From: Hyphochytrium catenoides
Lineage: Eukaryota > Sar > Hyphochytriomycetes > Hyphochytriales > Hyphochytriaceae
Length of the DNA: 18,207 bases
Reading direction: 5' to 3'
NCBI GenBank assembly: GCA_900088475.1
Contig: FLMG01004109.1
Location: forward strand, 3,382 to 21,588
Position 1 is the stretch's first letter. Every line of letters begins with the position of its first letter. Made by a program: the position numbers and the translations under genes. A model generated the notes under the pieces. The model was not told the DNA's origin and did no database searches. It was given only the letters and a program-made list of their open reading frames with translations. Below are positions 8,780 to 17,467 of the stretch, in pieces.

Positions 8780-9885
8780 TTCACACCTACTTCGAGCCTT
8801 TGCAGGGTAATCACTACTATCAACAGCTTTTTTCACGAAAGTTCAACCCGCTCTCCGCGCTAACTTGTAGGTTCTTTTTCCGTGGTGGTCAAGGAAGGTC
8901 CGTAAAGGAGTGTCCTCAAAAGTTGGAACAGTGTAAAGAGATGTTATTGACGCAGCACCAAATCATACGAAGGTTGAGAAACCCTCCATAACAGCTGGGG
9001 TGGCAATAGGGAAGTCTTCTTTTTTAGAGTTCTTTTCTTTTTTACTGGACGTGGGTGGCGGTAGTGAAGTTTAGGTGTATTGGCTATAGAAAGAACGTTA
9101 CGGAGTTCAAGGGGTAGTAAATAGCACTATCATAGTGAGTGTAGATAGGGGGTTGATGGGAAGTGTGTTTGGCCTTTCACATGATGATGCAGAAGAAGCT
9201 GGATCAGTGTAAGTACATGGTCACCTAACAACATCGTCTCATCATAGCTCTGAGATCCCACCGTCTCTAAAATTCTTTTGATAGCAGCAGCATACTGTCA
9301 AACCATATCCTCCTTTTTCTTTTTATTTCATGGAACTGATTGAGGTCCCACCGCCTTGTAAAATCTTTCGATAGCAACAGCATCGTCTCAAAGCTTATCC
9401 TCTTCTTTTGTGTTTCTGGGGCAGTAATGGAGGTTGTGAATTGGCTACAGTACAGAAGTTCACCTGATGATGGATTGTAACGGGCATTCTGACTGTTAAC
9501 GGCTTGGAAATGGTCATGGCTACCACAAGTATCAACCAATCAGGGCCTGCTAGCAAACCATAACAGCCAATCACAGGGAGCGCTAATAGAAGTCCTAGTT
9601 CAGAGCACATTGACTGTAGTCATCTATAAGCAACAGTCTCCTATTATCTTCCCGTTATACATCTGATGTAGGTGGATTGCCTAGCGGGCCTGGCCCGTAT
9701 TACCAAGGAAGTCTGACAGTAGTATATGACTCTTTCTACTATTTTTCATACAAACATCTTACCCCTACCTCCTTTATACACATGTCTACTCTCATAACCT
9801 AAGAGCCTGCAAGGAGCAAAAAAGTTAGCGGAACTCAACTCCAACTAACTCCCAGTCGGGTCTCCCAATTGGGGTTGGCGGCAAA
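8780..9885. other. Non-coding, decayed stretch with diverged direct repeats
   Basis: No intact gene is seen. The stretch contains two related blocks, about 8918-9092 and 9188-9455, described as a separate repeat. Otherwise the sequence is T-rich and frame-poor. Confidence 0.45.
8918..9455 (+). repeat. Diverged direct repeats with a shared coding-like segment
   Basis: At 8925-8990 the plus strand encodes KLEQCKEMLLTQHQIIRRLR before a stop. At about 9192-9250 it encodes KLDQCKYMVT, stop, then QHRLIIALRS. The two are clearly related despite heavy nucleotide divergence. A second pair, about 91 bp apart, begins near 9253 and 9343 (TCCCACCG, then CTTTTGATAGCA/CTTTCGATAGCA, then TATCCTC). A tail ending ATTGGCTA occurs near 9078-9086 and 9441-9448. 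This looks like repeated copies of the 3' end of an unknown, now dead, coiled-coil-like gene. Confidence 0.4.
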
Positions 9886-10190
9886 TCAGTCCATTCCCCT
9901 GGCGTTCCACTGATCGTAGGGCCTCCTGCTCCAAGTACGAAGTTTATTGCGTTTAGCAAATAGATCTCCCAAAAGCTGCATCTTCAGTGTCTCTGAGACT
10001 GGATTCAACTCTAGCAATAGTAAGAGCACCCTGATGTGACCACCTCTTGCTGCTGCTTCATACACTTCCGGCTCAGTAATATCACCACCAATACCCTTCA
10101 AGACCAAATACAGCAGGACATGAAGGGTTGCCATTAGCTGCAGCAAATCAATCAATGAGGTTCTGATCCAAATCGTTTTTATAGATTCAG
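9886..10190 (-). pseudogene. Ankyrin-like gene fragment
   Basis: The minus strand is open from about 10190 to the stop at 9886. It contains EPEVYEAAARGGHIRVLLLLLE, a recognisable ankyrin helix-loop-helix (A-A-x-x-G-H-x-x-V-L-x-L-L-L), followed by a charged, basic tail (LLGDLFAKRNKLRT). There is no good start codon, an in-frame stop lies just upstream, and only about one repeat survives. It is probably the 3' remnant of a gene related to the large ankyrin gene at 10986-13079. About 75 bp of its 3' part occur again at 10477-10550. Confidence 0.4.
9906..9980. repeat. 75-bp direct repeat, copy 1 (inside ankyrin fragment)
   Basis: It begins TCCACTGATCG and ends CCCAAAAGCTGCA. It matches 10477-10550 with about seven differences including one deleted base, so about 90% identity. 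In this copy the minus strand is in the ankyrin fragment frame. Confidence 0.8.
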
Positions 10191-10236
10191 AAACGGCTCT
10201 TTACTACACTGATCTTACAAAAGGTAAGGGGTTGTG

Positions 10237-10330
10237 ACCCAAGCAGGCCACAGCACCCAAGCAACCACAACAGGACCCAAGCAACCACCACAGGACCCAA
10301 GCAACCACCACAGGACTCAAGCAACCAGCA
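10237..10330. repeat. 20-bp minisatellite, about five copies
   Basis: The unit is ACCCAAGCAACCACCACAGG. The first copy is degenerate (AAGCAGGCCACAGC, one base short), the next three are nearly identical, and the last is degenerate again (ACTCAAGCAACCAGCAATTG). It lies between the two copies of the 75-bp ankyrin-fragment repeat. Confidence 0.85.
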
Positions 10331-10476
10331 ATTGAAGAACGTCTTGGCGGTATTTGCAAGCTTTCCTACTTAACTAGCACACGACCTTTATCCTTAGCTT
10401 TGACGGACCAACTAAAGCTCAAGCGATTCTGAACTACCGGATTCTAACTTCAATTCACCTCTTCACGTACTGTCAG

Positions 10477-10550
10477 TCCACTGATCGAAGGGCCTCCTGC
10501 CCAAGTAAGAAGTATATTGCGTTTAGCAAATGCATCTCCCAAAAGTTGCA
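10477..10550. repeat. 75-bp direct repeat, copy 2
   Basis: It is the second copy of 9906-9980, 571 bp downstream. A one-base deletion (CTGC-CCAAG against CTGCTCCAAG) breaks the ankyrin frame. Similarity stops abruptly at both ends, so only this piece of the gene fragment was duplicated or retained. Confidence 0.8.
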
Positions 10551-10985
10551 CGTTGTGATATATAATAAAAAATGAGAGATTTGTTGCTTCGTTGTCACAG
10601 AAATCTTGACCCTTTTCCTTGATGCATAAGAACTGGTGTGCTTGTGTATGCTGTCTTTATTGGGATGCCAGTTTAAGGAAGAGTAAGCTAGGGGCCTACA
10701 AATTCCATTCATAAAATAGAACAGTATCTGGAGTCACCATGGCTAAGTGGTTAGGGTGTATTGACGGATGGAGTCACCATGGCTATTCAATTATTGACTA
10801 AAGTATATGAAATTGGGTATCGCATCAGACAAGAGACCGGCGGTATGAGTTAGGTGTGGCCCTTTCAAGAAGATGCTGTTAATAAGTGTCTTTAGAAAGG
10901 AAGACCTTCCCATCAGACTTTGATCTATTCAAGTTCCGGCTCACGAAAAAGCTCACTAGAAAGCCACCGGGACAACAGAAGTGAG
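10551..10985. other. Non-coding stretch downstream of the large ankyrin gene
   Basis: No gene is seen. A 14-bp direct repeat, GAGTCACCATGGCT, occurs at 10731-10744 and 10771-10784, 40 bp apart. TTTATT at 10654-10659 (AATAAA on the minus strand) could serve polyadenylation of the minus-strand gene, but this is weak. Confidence 0.4.
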
Positions 10986-13079
10986 TCACTCTGTTATCTG
11001 CTCCAGAAATCCCGTCAATGCTGCCCATACTGTTGGACCTGCATCAGCACCTCCTTGTATTTTTTCCGCCGCTCCCTGCATGAGATTTTCGAGCTTTGTG
11101 AAGATTTTCCAATCATTCTCGCGTACATATTGATACTCCTGCTCACTACGGAAGAAAACGTTCTCAGATTCGGTAAAGTACTCTCTTAACCGCATATCCA
11201 GGCCTTGGCGATCTTCGTCAGACAACTCAGACATAACTGGCTCTAATGTATTCTTCGCTCGATAGTAGAGATTCTTTCGGAACGTTGAATAGTCGTTTAA
11301 GCGCCACATGATCCACCTGTTACGGCCAGATTCCATGGGGAGACGTAAGTATGGCTGGGAGAGAACCCAATAAACCGTTTGCCAATGACCACTTTCAAGT
11401 GCCTCATCGAGCTTTCGCCCGGAATAAGGCACTAACCCTTCCAATCGTGACCATAAGTACTGTACGATCGCCAACGACCCACCACATATCGCGTGGTCCA
11501 CAATTAAATTTGCGCTATCTGGACCAAACCTCCGAAGTCTGACTTCAAACAAGAACTTAAAAGTATCCACGTGACCTTCCCCTGCAGCCATTCCTAATAG
11601 GTACTCAAGCCACCACCAAAATTCATATTCATTGTCAGAAAGACCTTCTGTTATTCTGCAGGATTCGTCCAGGTATTGGACGATGTCAAGATGACCAAGC
11701 GCCACAGCCAGCTCCAGTGCGAGCTTCGCAGAGAAAGTCGCGTCCCCACAGATCTCATATGCGAATTGAACGGCACCAAGATCACCACTCTTCACTGCTA
11801 GTACCAACAAGTTATCAGGGAGGCAGTCTTTCAGTACAGGGCATATCGAAAGAATCCATTTGGCCACGCTGACATGGCCCTTGCAAATTGCACTGCCTAC
11901 AGCATTCGAGCCAAAGTGGATTCCCTTACTACGGCTATGTAGCCATTCCAAGACCTTTAACTGTCCCGCTTCGACAATTCGCATCAGATCCCGTGTGGAA
12001 GGCCACCCACCAAGTTCCGGGAACTGCCGCTCCAAGTACATCAATACATCTACATGGCCATTGACCGCTGCCTGGCAGAGTTGAAGGGATGAGGGCCTGT
12101 GGCGAGACGTCACGTCAGGGTAGAGTTCCTTCATCCAATCGACAATATCCCAGTGTGCATTTAGTAAGGCCTTATCGTATATAAGAGCCTGGTCTCGGTC
12201 AACCCATTCTGGATAAAACTCCTTTGACCATAAGAGAAAGTCAAGCCGTCCTCCTTGTGCAGGTATGCTCAAACTCAGGGTAGTCGTGCGGCAAGAAGTT
12301 GGTCCTTGAGCGCTTAACCATTCAAAAAGTTTGATCTGGCCATAGAATGCTGCAAGGCGCTTAGCTTTCTCATACAGGTTGTGTTCATCAATGCAGATGC
12401 TGATGGCCATCTTCGGTAATAGCCACTCCACCACCTTTAGATGTCCATTCTTGATTGCACCCCACAAGCCCCATTCTCCCAGTTGATAAGTTGTGTTGTC
12501 GGATAGCCATGTGAGTATGTCCAGATGACCTCCTACCGCAGCGAGATCTGTGACCAAGAGCTTTGAATCTTCCTTGATACTATAGTCCTCCCCACCACTG
12601 CATTGGTCCACGTTGTGGGAAGTCTCTTCTGCTAGTAAAGCCTCTAAAGCCTCTAGCGAATCACCCTCACCCGCGCGGGAGGTGTAGCCGTCAAGCCTGC
12701 GATGATAACCTTTATACCCTGACTGCGGACGCCGCCGCTCAGAACCAAAGCCCCAGTGTAAGGGTATAGGGGACTGATTAGCACCTCTAGCACGATCGTA
12801 GGGTTTGATAATCGCGCCAGAATTCCCTCTCGTGATGATGAATTTTACTGTTTCCAAGTCTCCCTGGCTCACCGCAACCCATACAGCGTCATCAGTATAC
12901 ACAAAGTCCTTCGCCTCAGACTCATGTTTCAGCTTCATGAGTTCCATGTGACCCGCTCTCATTGCCATATCCCCATTGTGATAGTCTTTGAAGGCAATTC
13001 CCCGCTGAAAATCCAAAATTGCGCTGACCAAATGACTGTCAGTGAACACTTCGCATGTAAAAGATGACTCCTCCATCAT
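10986..13079 (-). CDS. Large ankyrin-repeat protein, 697 aa
   Basis: It starts at ATG-ATG (13079) and is one uninterrupted frame. About 15 degenerate ankyrin-type units share the pattern [A]-x2-G-[HDQ]-[LVM]-x-h-h-x-[WYF]-L: around residues 43, 73, 184 (GGHLDILTWL), 212 (NGHLKVVEWLL), 247, 277, 309, 341 (NGHVDVLMYL), 372 (AGQLKVLEWL), 401 (KGHVSVAKWIL), 432, 462 (LGHLDIVQYL), 502, 534 and 564. The aromatic residue before the Leu marks the divergent ankyrin class common in large families of some protists, zoosporic fungi and giant viruses. Residues 85-175 are a non-repeat linker. The last 100 residues are charged and probably helical. Ankyrin arrays bind proteins; the target is unknown. No signal or membrane segment is seen. 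An in-frame intron in the linker cannot be excluded. Confidence 0.85.
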   Translation of the reverse strand: MMEESSFTCEVFTDSHLVSAILDFQRGIAFKDYHNGDMAMRAGHMELMKLKHESEAKDFVYTDDAVWVAVSQGDLETVKFIITRGNSGAIIKPYDRARGANQSPIPLHWGFGSERRRPQSGYKGYHRRLDGYTSRAGEGDSLEALEALLAEETSHNVDQCSGGEDYSIKEDSKLLVTDLAAVGGHLDILTWLSDNTTYQLGEWGLWGAIKNGHLKVVEWLLPKMAISICIDEHNLYEKAKRLAAFYGQIKLFEWLSAQGPTSCRTTTLSLSIPAQGGRLDFLLWSKEFYPEWVDRDQALIYDKALLNAHWDIVDWMKELYPDVTSRHRPSSLQLCQAAVNGHVDVLMYLERQFPELGGWPSTRDLMRIVEAGQLKVLEWLHSRSKGIHFGSNAVGSAICKGHVSVAKWILSICPVLKDCLPDNLLVLAVKSGDLGAVQFAYEICGDATFSAKLALELAVALGHLDIVQYLDESCRITEGLSDNEYEFWWWLEYLLGMAAGEGHVDTFKFLFEVRLRRFGPDSANLIVDHAICGGSLAIVQYLWSRLEGLVPYSGRKLDEALESGHWQTVYWVLSQPYLRLPMESGRNRWIMWRLNDYSTFRKNLYYRAKNTLEPVMSELSDEDRQGLDMRLREYFTESENVFFRSEQEYQYVRENDWKIFTKLENLMQGAAEKIQGGADAGPTVWAALTGFLEQITE

Positions 13080-13620
13080 CTCTCTCTACACTCCTTGTAG
13101 GCGTGATGGAAGCTGGAACAACGACCTATGATGATAGAAGTAGATGGCTGTGCGAACATTTTTATGAAAGCGAGGGAGTGTTTTTATGAAGAAGTGCGTC
13201 GCGCTCGCCAACCGTGCGCTTTTTATTATTTATTAAAAAATACAGAGACTCTATAATAATAAGCTGAACCAGCCATTTACTCGGTATTTACCAGGTAGTG
13301 GTAATCATAAGTTGATAACCAGTAGACAACTCCACAGCATCTGGTACTCGTACTGTAAAAGCTCCCAAACAGTGTTCTCCCTTATAAAACGCTGCATGAG
13401 ATCTTGTAAGGTAATCACTTGTCCTAATCAGTGATAACTGAGGGTGGCCGTTACAACTGCATGACTTGACATGACCCAAGACCAGGAGGAAGCCAAATTA
13501 TCTTGGAGACAGAGTCTTCGGATCCTGGTCAGGAGAGGGCAAAGAGTCTTCCTAAGAGATGATCTCTCTGTCCTGCAGCAGCCAGTGGGAGGAGCGAGGA
13601 CAGACAGCAACGAGGTCCTT
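13080..13620. other. Non-coding stretch upstream of the large ankyrin gene
   Basis: No gene is supported; the short minus-strand frames at 13288-13610 lack domains. An AT-rich tract at 13219-13262 lies about 140 bp upstream of the ankyrin ATG and may belong to its promoter region, although no canonical element is certain. Confidence 0.4.
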
Positions 13621-13980
13621 GCATTATGGCGGCTAGCTAGCTAGGTTCCGGAAGTACTAGAAGAGGAGGAGGACGAGCGAGGGGCAGCGAAGATGGGGGT
13701 TGGCCAACAAGCGTGCATTATGGCTAGCTAGCTAGCTGAGCTAGCTTCGGAAGTACCAGGGGAGGGCGAGCGACGGGCAGTGGGGATGGGGGTGGGGCAT
13801 CGAGCTTGCATTATGGCGGCTAGCTAGCTAAGCTAGCTTTGAAAGCGCCAGAGGAGGATGGACGAGCGATGGCAGTGGGGATGGGAATGGGGCATCGAAC
13901 GTGCGTTGTGGCTAGCTAGCTAGGTTCGGAAGTACCAGAGGAGGACTAGTGAGGGGCAGTGGGGATGGGGGCGGGACAGG
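13621..13980. repeat. 94-bp minisatellite, four copies, GCTAGC-rich and G-rich
   Basis: Copies begin at 13621, 13715, 13808 and 13903 (spacing 94, 93 and 95 bp). The last copy is incomplete. Each copy has three parts: GCATTATGG or a variant; a run of overlapping GCTAGC palindromes (CTAGCTAGCTAG); then GAAGTACCAG-like sequence leading to a purine-rich GGGCAGTGGGGATGGGG segment. Copies 2 and 4 contain four G-runs meeting the usual quadruplex pattern (13775-13797 and 13953-13975). No coding potential is seen. Confidence 0.85.
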
Positions 13981-14646
13981 ATGATGTGTCTACCGCGTGT
14001 CCGACGGCATGGGGCTTTGCGTCCTATCTTCGCTATTGTTGATGCTTTAGGTACCATTGCAGGGACTGCTTATTATTCACTGGGGAGAAGAAGAAGCGGA
14101 TGGGAGCAATGTAGCATCCAATAAAGGGAACAACATAGTTGATCCTATTGCCCATCGTCATCCTCCTCCATAGTGGCTATGCTGTCCCTTAATCCTCTAT
14201 CAATCAATAACATCATCCTTTTTGTCTGATTGTCTTCATCCTTCCTGCAATCTGCTCTTCTGTCACAAGGATGCCCTGAAGCACGACTGCAGCTCCTGGT
14301 GGGCTAGATCAGTACTCTGTTAGGGAGATAGGGTGAGACATGGCGCAGGATTATAGTCAGCATGCCCTAACGATAAATACGGGTTGCACGACGGCGGCAA
14401 ACAAGAGTCAGCATAATGTAAACAGGAACGCTATCGATTGTGTGCCAATCACTAGCATCCTGGACCTTTAGCGCAAGCTCATCAGCCCAAATAGTCGCCC
14501 TGATACTGGCGCTTCAGAAGAGAGCGAAGGGAGATCTGGAAAAGTGCAAGTTGGTGGTCTACTATCTGGAGCACTTTGATACGAGGATCAGCTTTTGAAA
14601 CCACTGCATTGTTGTCACTCACTCTCCCTGAGGGAACGGTCGACAT
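13981..14646. other. Non-coding stretch upstream of the RGS receptor gene
   Basis: I see no gene, RNA or repeat here. It should contain the promoter and leader of the receptor gene starting at 14647, but I cannot point to a specific element. Confidence 0.4.
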
Positions 14647-16225
14647 ATGATGGTTGATCTTCAGAGCGTCTCGTACGTGTTGGGCATGATAGTGTTTACC
14701 GCAGACATCATCGTTGCTGTCATGGTCACAGTGCTGTTTATCTTTCGGAGGACCAAGTACCCGTTAAACGTGACACCAGTGGTCTGGCCCATCATTGTGC
14801 ATCTCTCCATTCCCATCTGCCTTGTCACGATCCTAGGAAGGGTTCTCAAATTCTCTTGCAACTCTGCGGCGCTCGTCTACCTCTACTATACCGTTTTGTA
14901 CATCGCCCCATGTGGGCTTGTTGCCAAGATGTTCCGTGTCTGGTTCGTCTACCAGGAGCAGAACGCGGTGATGAACGGCGCTGTAGAGAGAGAAAGACAG
15001 AAGCCAGCCATGAATGACACAGGAGCCCAGACTTCAACGCTCAAGAAAGTTCCCGGTGGAGTCATCATCAGCCAAAAGACCCGCGGGCTTTCTTGCCGTT
15101 GCTTGTGTTTGTCTTGATTCTCATTGTTTATCAGTGCCAGGCGATAACGTCAGTCCTTGACTATTACGCCGAGCTGGACCAGCAGGACGGGACCGCATTC
15201 GATTTTGTTCAGTGCTATGGCAAGTCCAGCATATCGGTACGTCTTGGCCTGTCCACTATCATTGCACTGCGTAGGTCAGCTCTCTGACTGACGATCCCTC
15301 ATTTCATCTCAATGCCTACTTTCTTCCTTGCTAGCTTGGACTGGGCAGGATTCTCCCACTCTATCTGGTGCTCATGATGATCTATCTGGCCTATCGCATG
15401 CGCTCTGTTCAAGAAGCCTTTGATCTCAAGGCACAGTGCAGGAAGATTGGCCTACTCGCACTTTGCATCATCGTTCCGCTGAACGTGCTTATGATCTTCT
15501 TGCAAGGCAATCCCATCTTCGACTTTATTAGCCTCTTCGGCATGTCTGGCACGGTAGCAAGCTACAACTTCTACTGCGGGATCTTGCCATTACGCATCTC
15601 CTTTGTAGAGGAAAGGAAGAAGATTCTAGGCTCAGCTCGAACCTCCGCTAGAGTGTCAGCTAGTGGACCACCTCAGAGCAGCAAAAGTATCAAAAATGCG
15701 ATGGATCTCAGGCAGGTACTCTCTCACCCCAGCAATGCAGAGTATGCCAGCTTATTCCAGAAGTATCTGGTCAAAGAGTTCTGCGTTGAGAACATGCTTT
15801 TCATCAAGGCGACGATTGACCTTCGACGGCTGATGGCCGATGACAAGGACGCTATTTATCGCAAGGTCAAGGAGATCACCGAGTCCTATCTTCTGGAGGG
15901 AACAATGACAGAAGTCAACATCAGCAGCGCGCTGAGGTCTCAGACATTGGACCGAGTAACAAAGGCAACACGAGACACCGTCTCCTTGGATTTTTTCGAG
16001 ACAGTTGAGAACGAGGTGTACCGAATGTGTCTGGACCCATTCAATCGCTTTCTTTTGAGGGAGCACATCATCCTGGCGTTCACGGTTTCTTCTTCTTCTA
16101 CGGCTGCTGCCGCAGGCTCTACGCCAGTGACAGAGGGCAGCGAAGATCATGGGGCGTTGACAGAGCGCAAGAATAATAAGGCCTCCGTTGTTCATCCGTC
16201 CTCCGACGATACAACCACCACCTAA
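14647..16225 (+). CDS. Seven-transmembrane receptor-like protein with C-terminal RGS domain
   Basis: Three exons: 14647-14967 (or -14982), 15072-15236 and 15335-16225, giving about 458 aa (463 with the alternative donor). Seven hydrophobic helices lie at about 10-33, 45-66, 75-101, 114-135, 167-183, 200-219 and 223-248. A basic linker follows, then an RGS domain (about 286-405) with FQKYLVKEFCVENMLF, TEVNISSALRSQTL and FFETVENEVYRMCLDPFNRFLLREH. The Glu-Asn pair (CVEN) and the Asn in EVNISS correspond to residues that contact G-alpha in known RGS proteins, so GTPase-activating function is plausible. The Ser/Thr-rich tail (406-458) looks disordered. The layout is that of Arabidopsis RGS1 and of related 7TM-RGS proteins in fungi and amoebae. 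It should sit in a membrane and shut off G-alpha signalling, perhaps under ligand control. The extracellular N-terminus is very short. It is transcribed towards the gene at 16653-17369. Confidence 0.85.
14968..15071 (+). other. Probable first intron of the 7TM-RGS gene
   Basis: The frame of exon 1 runs into a stop at 15117, while TM4 (LPLLVFVLILIVYQC) is in another frame, so an intron of length 2 modulo 3 is required. Donor GTGATG at 14968 or GTAGAG at 14983, with acceptor CATCATCAG ending 15071, both satisfy this (104 or 89 nt). The choice changes the intracellular loop by five residues. Confidence 0.55.
15237..15334 (+). other. Second intron of the 7TM-RGS gene, 98 nt
   Basis: Donor GTACGT follows codon TCG. 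The acceptor is CTTGCTAG, preceded by a pyrimidine-rich tract (CTACTTTCTTCCTTG) and a possible branch site CTGAC about 50 nt upstream. Removal joins GKSSIS to LGLGRILPLYLV, restoring TM5 in frame. This is the best-supported intron in the window. Confidence 0.85.
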
Positions 16226-16402
16226 CCCTAAGCTGGAGAAGATGCTGTAGATCATTGTTGCTGGTCGGAGAGGAGATTCATCCTACGTGGCGGCATGATT
16301 CCTTGACAGGCAGCAGGGTACTTGCGCTATCATCATAGCGTTGCATATCTATCTTGAGGTCCATTCGTCGTTCTCTTCTCCTTCCCATCTCCCCTTATAA
16401 CG

Positions 16403-16453
16403 TCTCCTCGCTTAGATAGCGATCTCCTCGCTGAGAAAGCGATCTCCTCCAAG
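16403..16453. repeat. 20-bp tandem repeat, 2.5 copies
   Basis: Copies TCTCCTCGCTTAGATAGCGA (16403-16422) and TCTCCTCGCTGAGAAAGCGA (16423-16442) are followed by a partial TCTCCTCCAAG. It lies in the 3' region of the receptor gene. Confidence 0.75.
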
Positions 16454-16562
16454 TAACATAAGAACTAAGGAGACATTCCCAGCTTATCCCTTCCACTCAG
16501 CTGGATGCTATTATTAGTCAGTTGTATGGCGTTGCGACTTGTTGCTAGGTCTTCTTTGACTA

Positions 16563-16568
16563 AATAAA
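16563..16568 (+). terminator. Possible polyadenylation signal AATAAA
   Basis: A canonical AATAAA hexamer lies about 340 nt after the receptor stop codon. The distance is long and fungal signals are loose, so this is only a candidate. Confidence 0.2.
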
Positions 16569-16652
16569 GCTTCTATCACTCACGCATTAGCGCGCAAACG
16601 CCTCCTCTACTCGTCTATGCGCGCCTTTCTACCTACCTGATGGATAGAGGAA

Positions 16653-17369
16653 CTAATCAGCGGACCATAGGCACATCCATGTGTCGCCTGTCTCGAGAGA
16701 TTCCGGGGATCGTTGAAACCCAAAGATCTCTCGCTCCTGGTAGAAGTTATGTGCTCTCGTGAACCAATTGACAATATCCCCGGGGGCGCGATGTACGATG
16801 GAGCCATCGTCCTCATGGGCATAGGCAGCGAGGTTTACAGGGCTTTCTCCTCTGGCTATCATGCAGAAACTTCCTAGAGCTGGGCCGTTGATCTGATAAT
16901 AATGCACCTCTTTCCTGGTATGCGGACCACGAAATCTATCATTTATCTGTCGCCAGGTATAGAAGTGCCCAGTCCGGAAGGTAACGTTATGAACGTCATC
17001 GGCGGACCACCAGCACCGGTAGTCCCATGAAGCTTCCATGTCTGTCGTCTCCTGAAGAAAGCCATAGATATCATGCTCTTGATATTGATAGGCTGTATGC
17101 CTTCTGGCACACCAGTCAACCACATCCCTAGGACTGTTGAATATGGCGGTAAACTCCTCATCATCTGCTGGATCCTGATCTGCATTGCCGCCGGCAATGT
17201 GACTGGCCGCCGGGGCTCTGGGTAGTACCAACCAGAAGCGGCAAAGGCGATCCTGTGACAGTATATGAGACTTGTAGCAGCACACTTCTCCTCGTGCCTT
17301 GGGTCCGCGGAAGTGGTTGTCGATCTCTTCTGCGCTGTAGATAGACCCCACTGTGAAGACCACCATCAT
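16653..17369 (-). CDS. Unrecognised 238-aa protein made of two copies of one domain
   Basis: Predicted from ATG-ATG at 17369, the first Met of the frame; 17 more codons are open upstream to a GTG, before a stop. The protein is an internal tandem duplication, residues 5-124 and 131-238. Shared features in order: F-x2-G-x2-Y-x4-[EQ]-I (the first strand or helix); HFRGPKARGEV against RFRGPHTRKEV; an acidic loop; a P-x-D-[VI]-V-x-W-x2-R-x-H motif (PRDVVDWCARRH against PGDIVNWFTRAH); then Y-Q-x-x-[EH]-x-I-[YF]-G-F. Each copy ends with a Trp-rich WSAD (CWWSAD, CLWSAD), the second directly at the stop. There is no signal peptide, membrane helix or Cys pattern. I do not recognise the family and assign no function. 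It is convergent with the receptor gene. Confidence 0.65.
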   Translation of the reverse strand: MMVVFTVGSIYSAEEIDNHFRGPKARGEVCCYKSHILSQDRLCRFWLVLPRAPAASHIAGGNADQDPADDEEFTAIFNSPRDVVDWCARRHTAYQYQEHDIYGFLQETTDMEASWDYRCWWSADDVHNVTFRTGHFYTWRQINDRFRGPHTRKEVHYYQINGPALGSFCMIARGESPVNLAAYAHEDDGSIVHRAPGDIVNWFTRAHNFYQEREIFGFQRSPESLETGDTWMCLWSAD

Positions 17370-17421
17370 CACGGTTGTCTCTATCTGCTCCAGCCAGTGG
17401 CGACCTTCCCTATCCTTCACT

Positions 17422-17467
17422 GAGAACTAAGAACTGTTGAGAACTAAGAACTGAGAACTAAGAACTG
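17422..17467. repeat. Short tandem repeat of GAGAACTAAGAACT, three copies
   Basis: Three copies of GAGAACTAAGAACT, separated by GTT or nothing, lie immediately upstream of the minus-strand gene and next to the 35-bp array. Confidence 0.8.

Larger units (their letters stand above)
16226..16652. other. Convergent intergenic region
   Basis: It is the 3' space between the receptor gene (+) and the duplicated-domain gene (-). It contains a short tandem repeat (16403-16453) and AATAAA at 16563-16568. No gene is seen. Confidence 0.5.

Noticed and set aside
15752-16255. 167-codon minus-strand frame
   Set aside because: It is the antisense shadow of the RGS domain, which has unmistakable motifs on the plus strand.
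17370-17420. Upstream GTG extension of the duplicated-domain protein
   Set aside because: It is non-ATG and lies outside both domain copies, so ATG 17369 is preferred, although an upstream exon remains possible.
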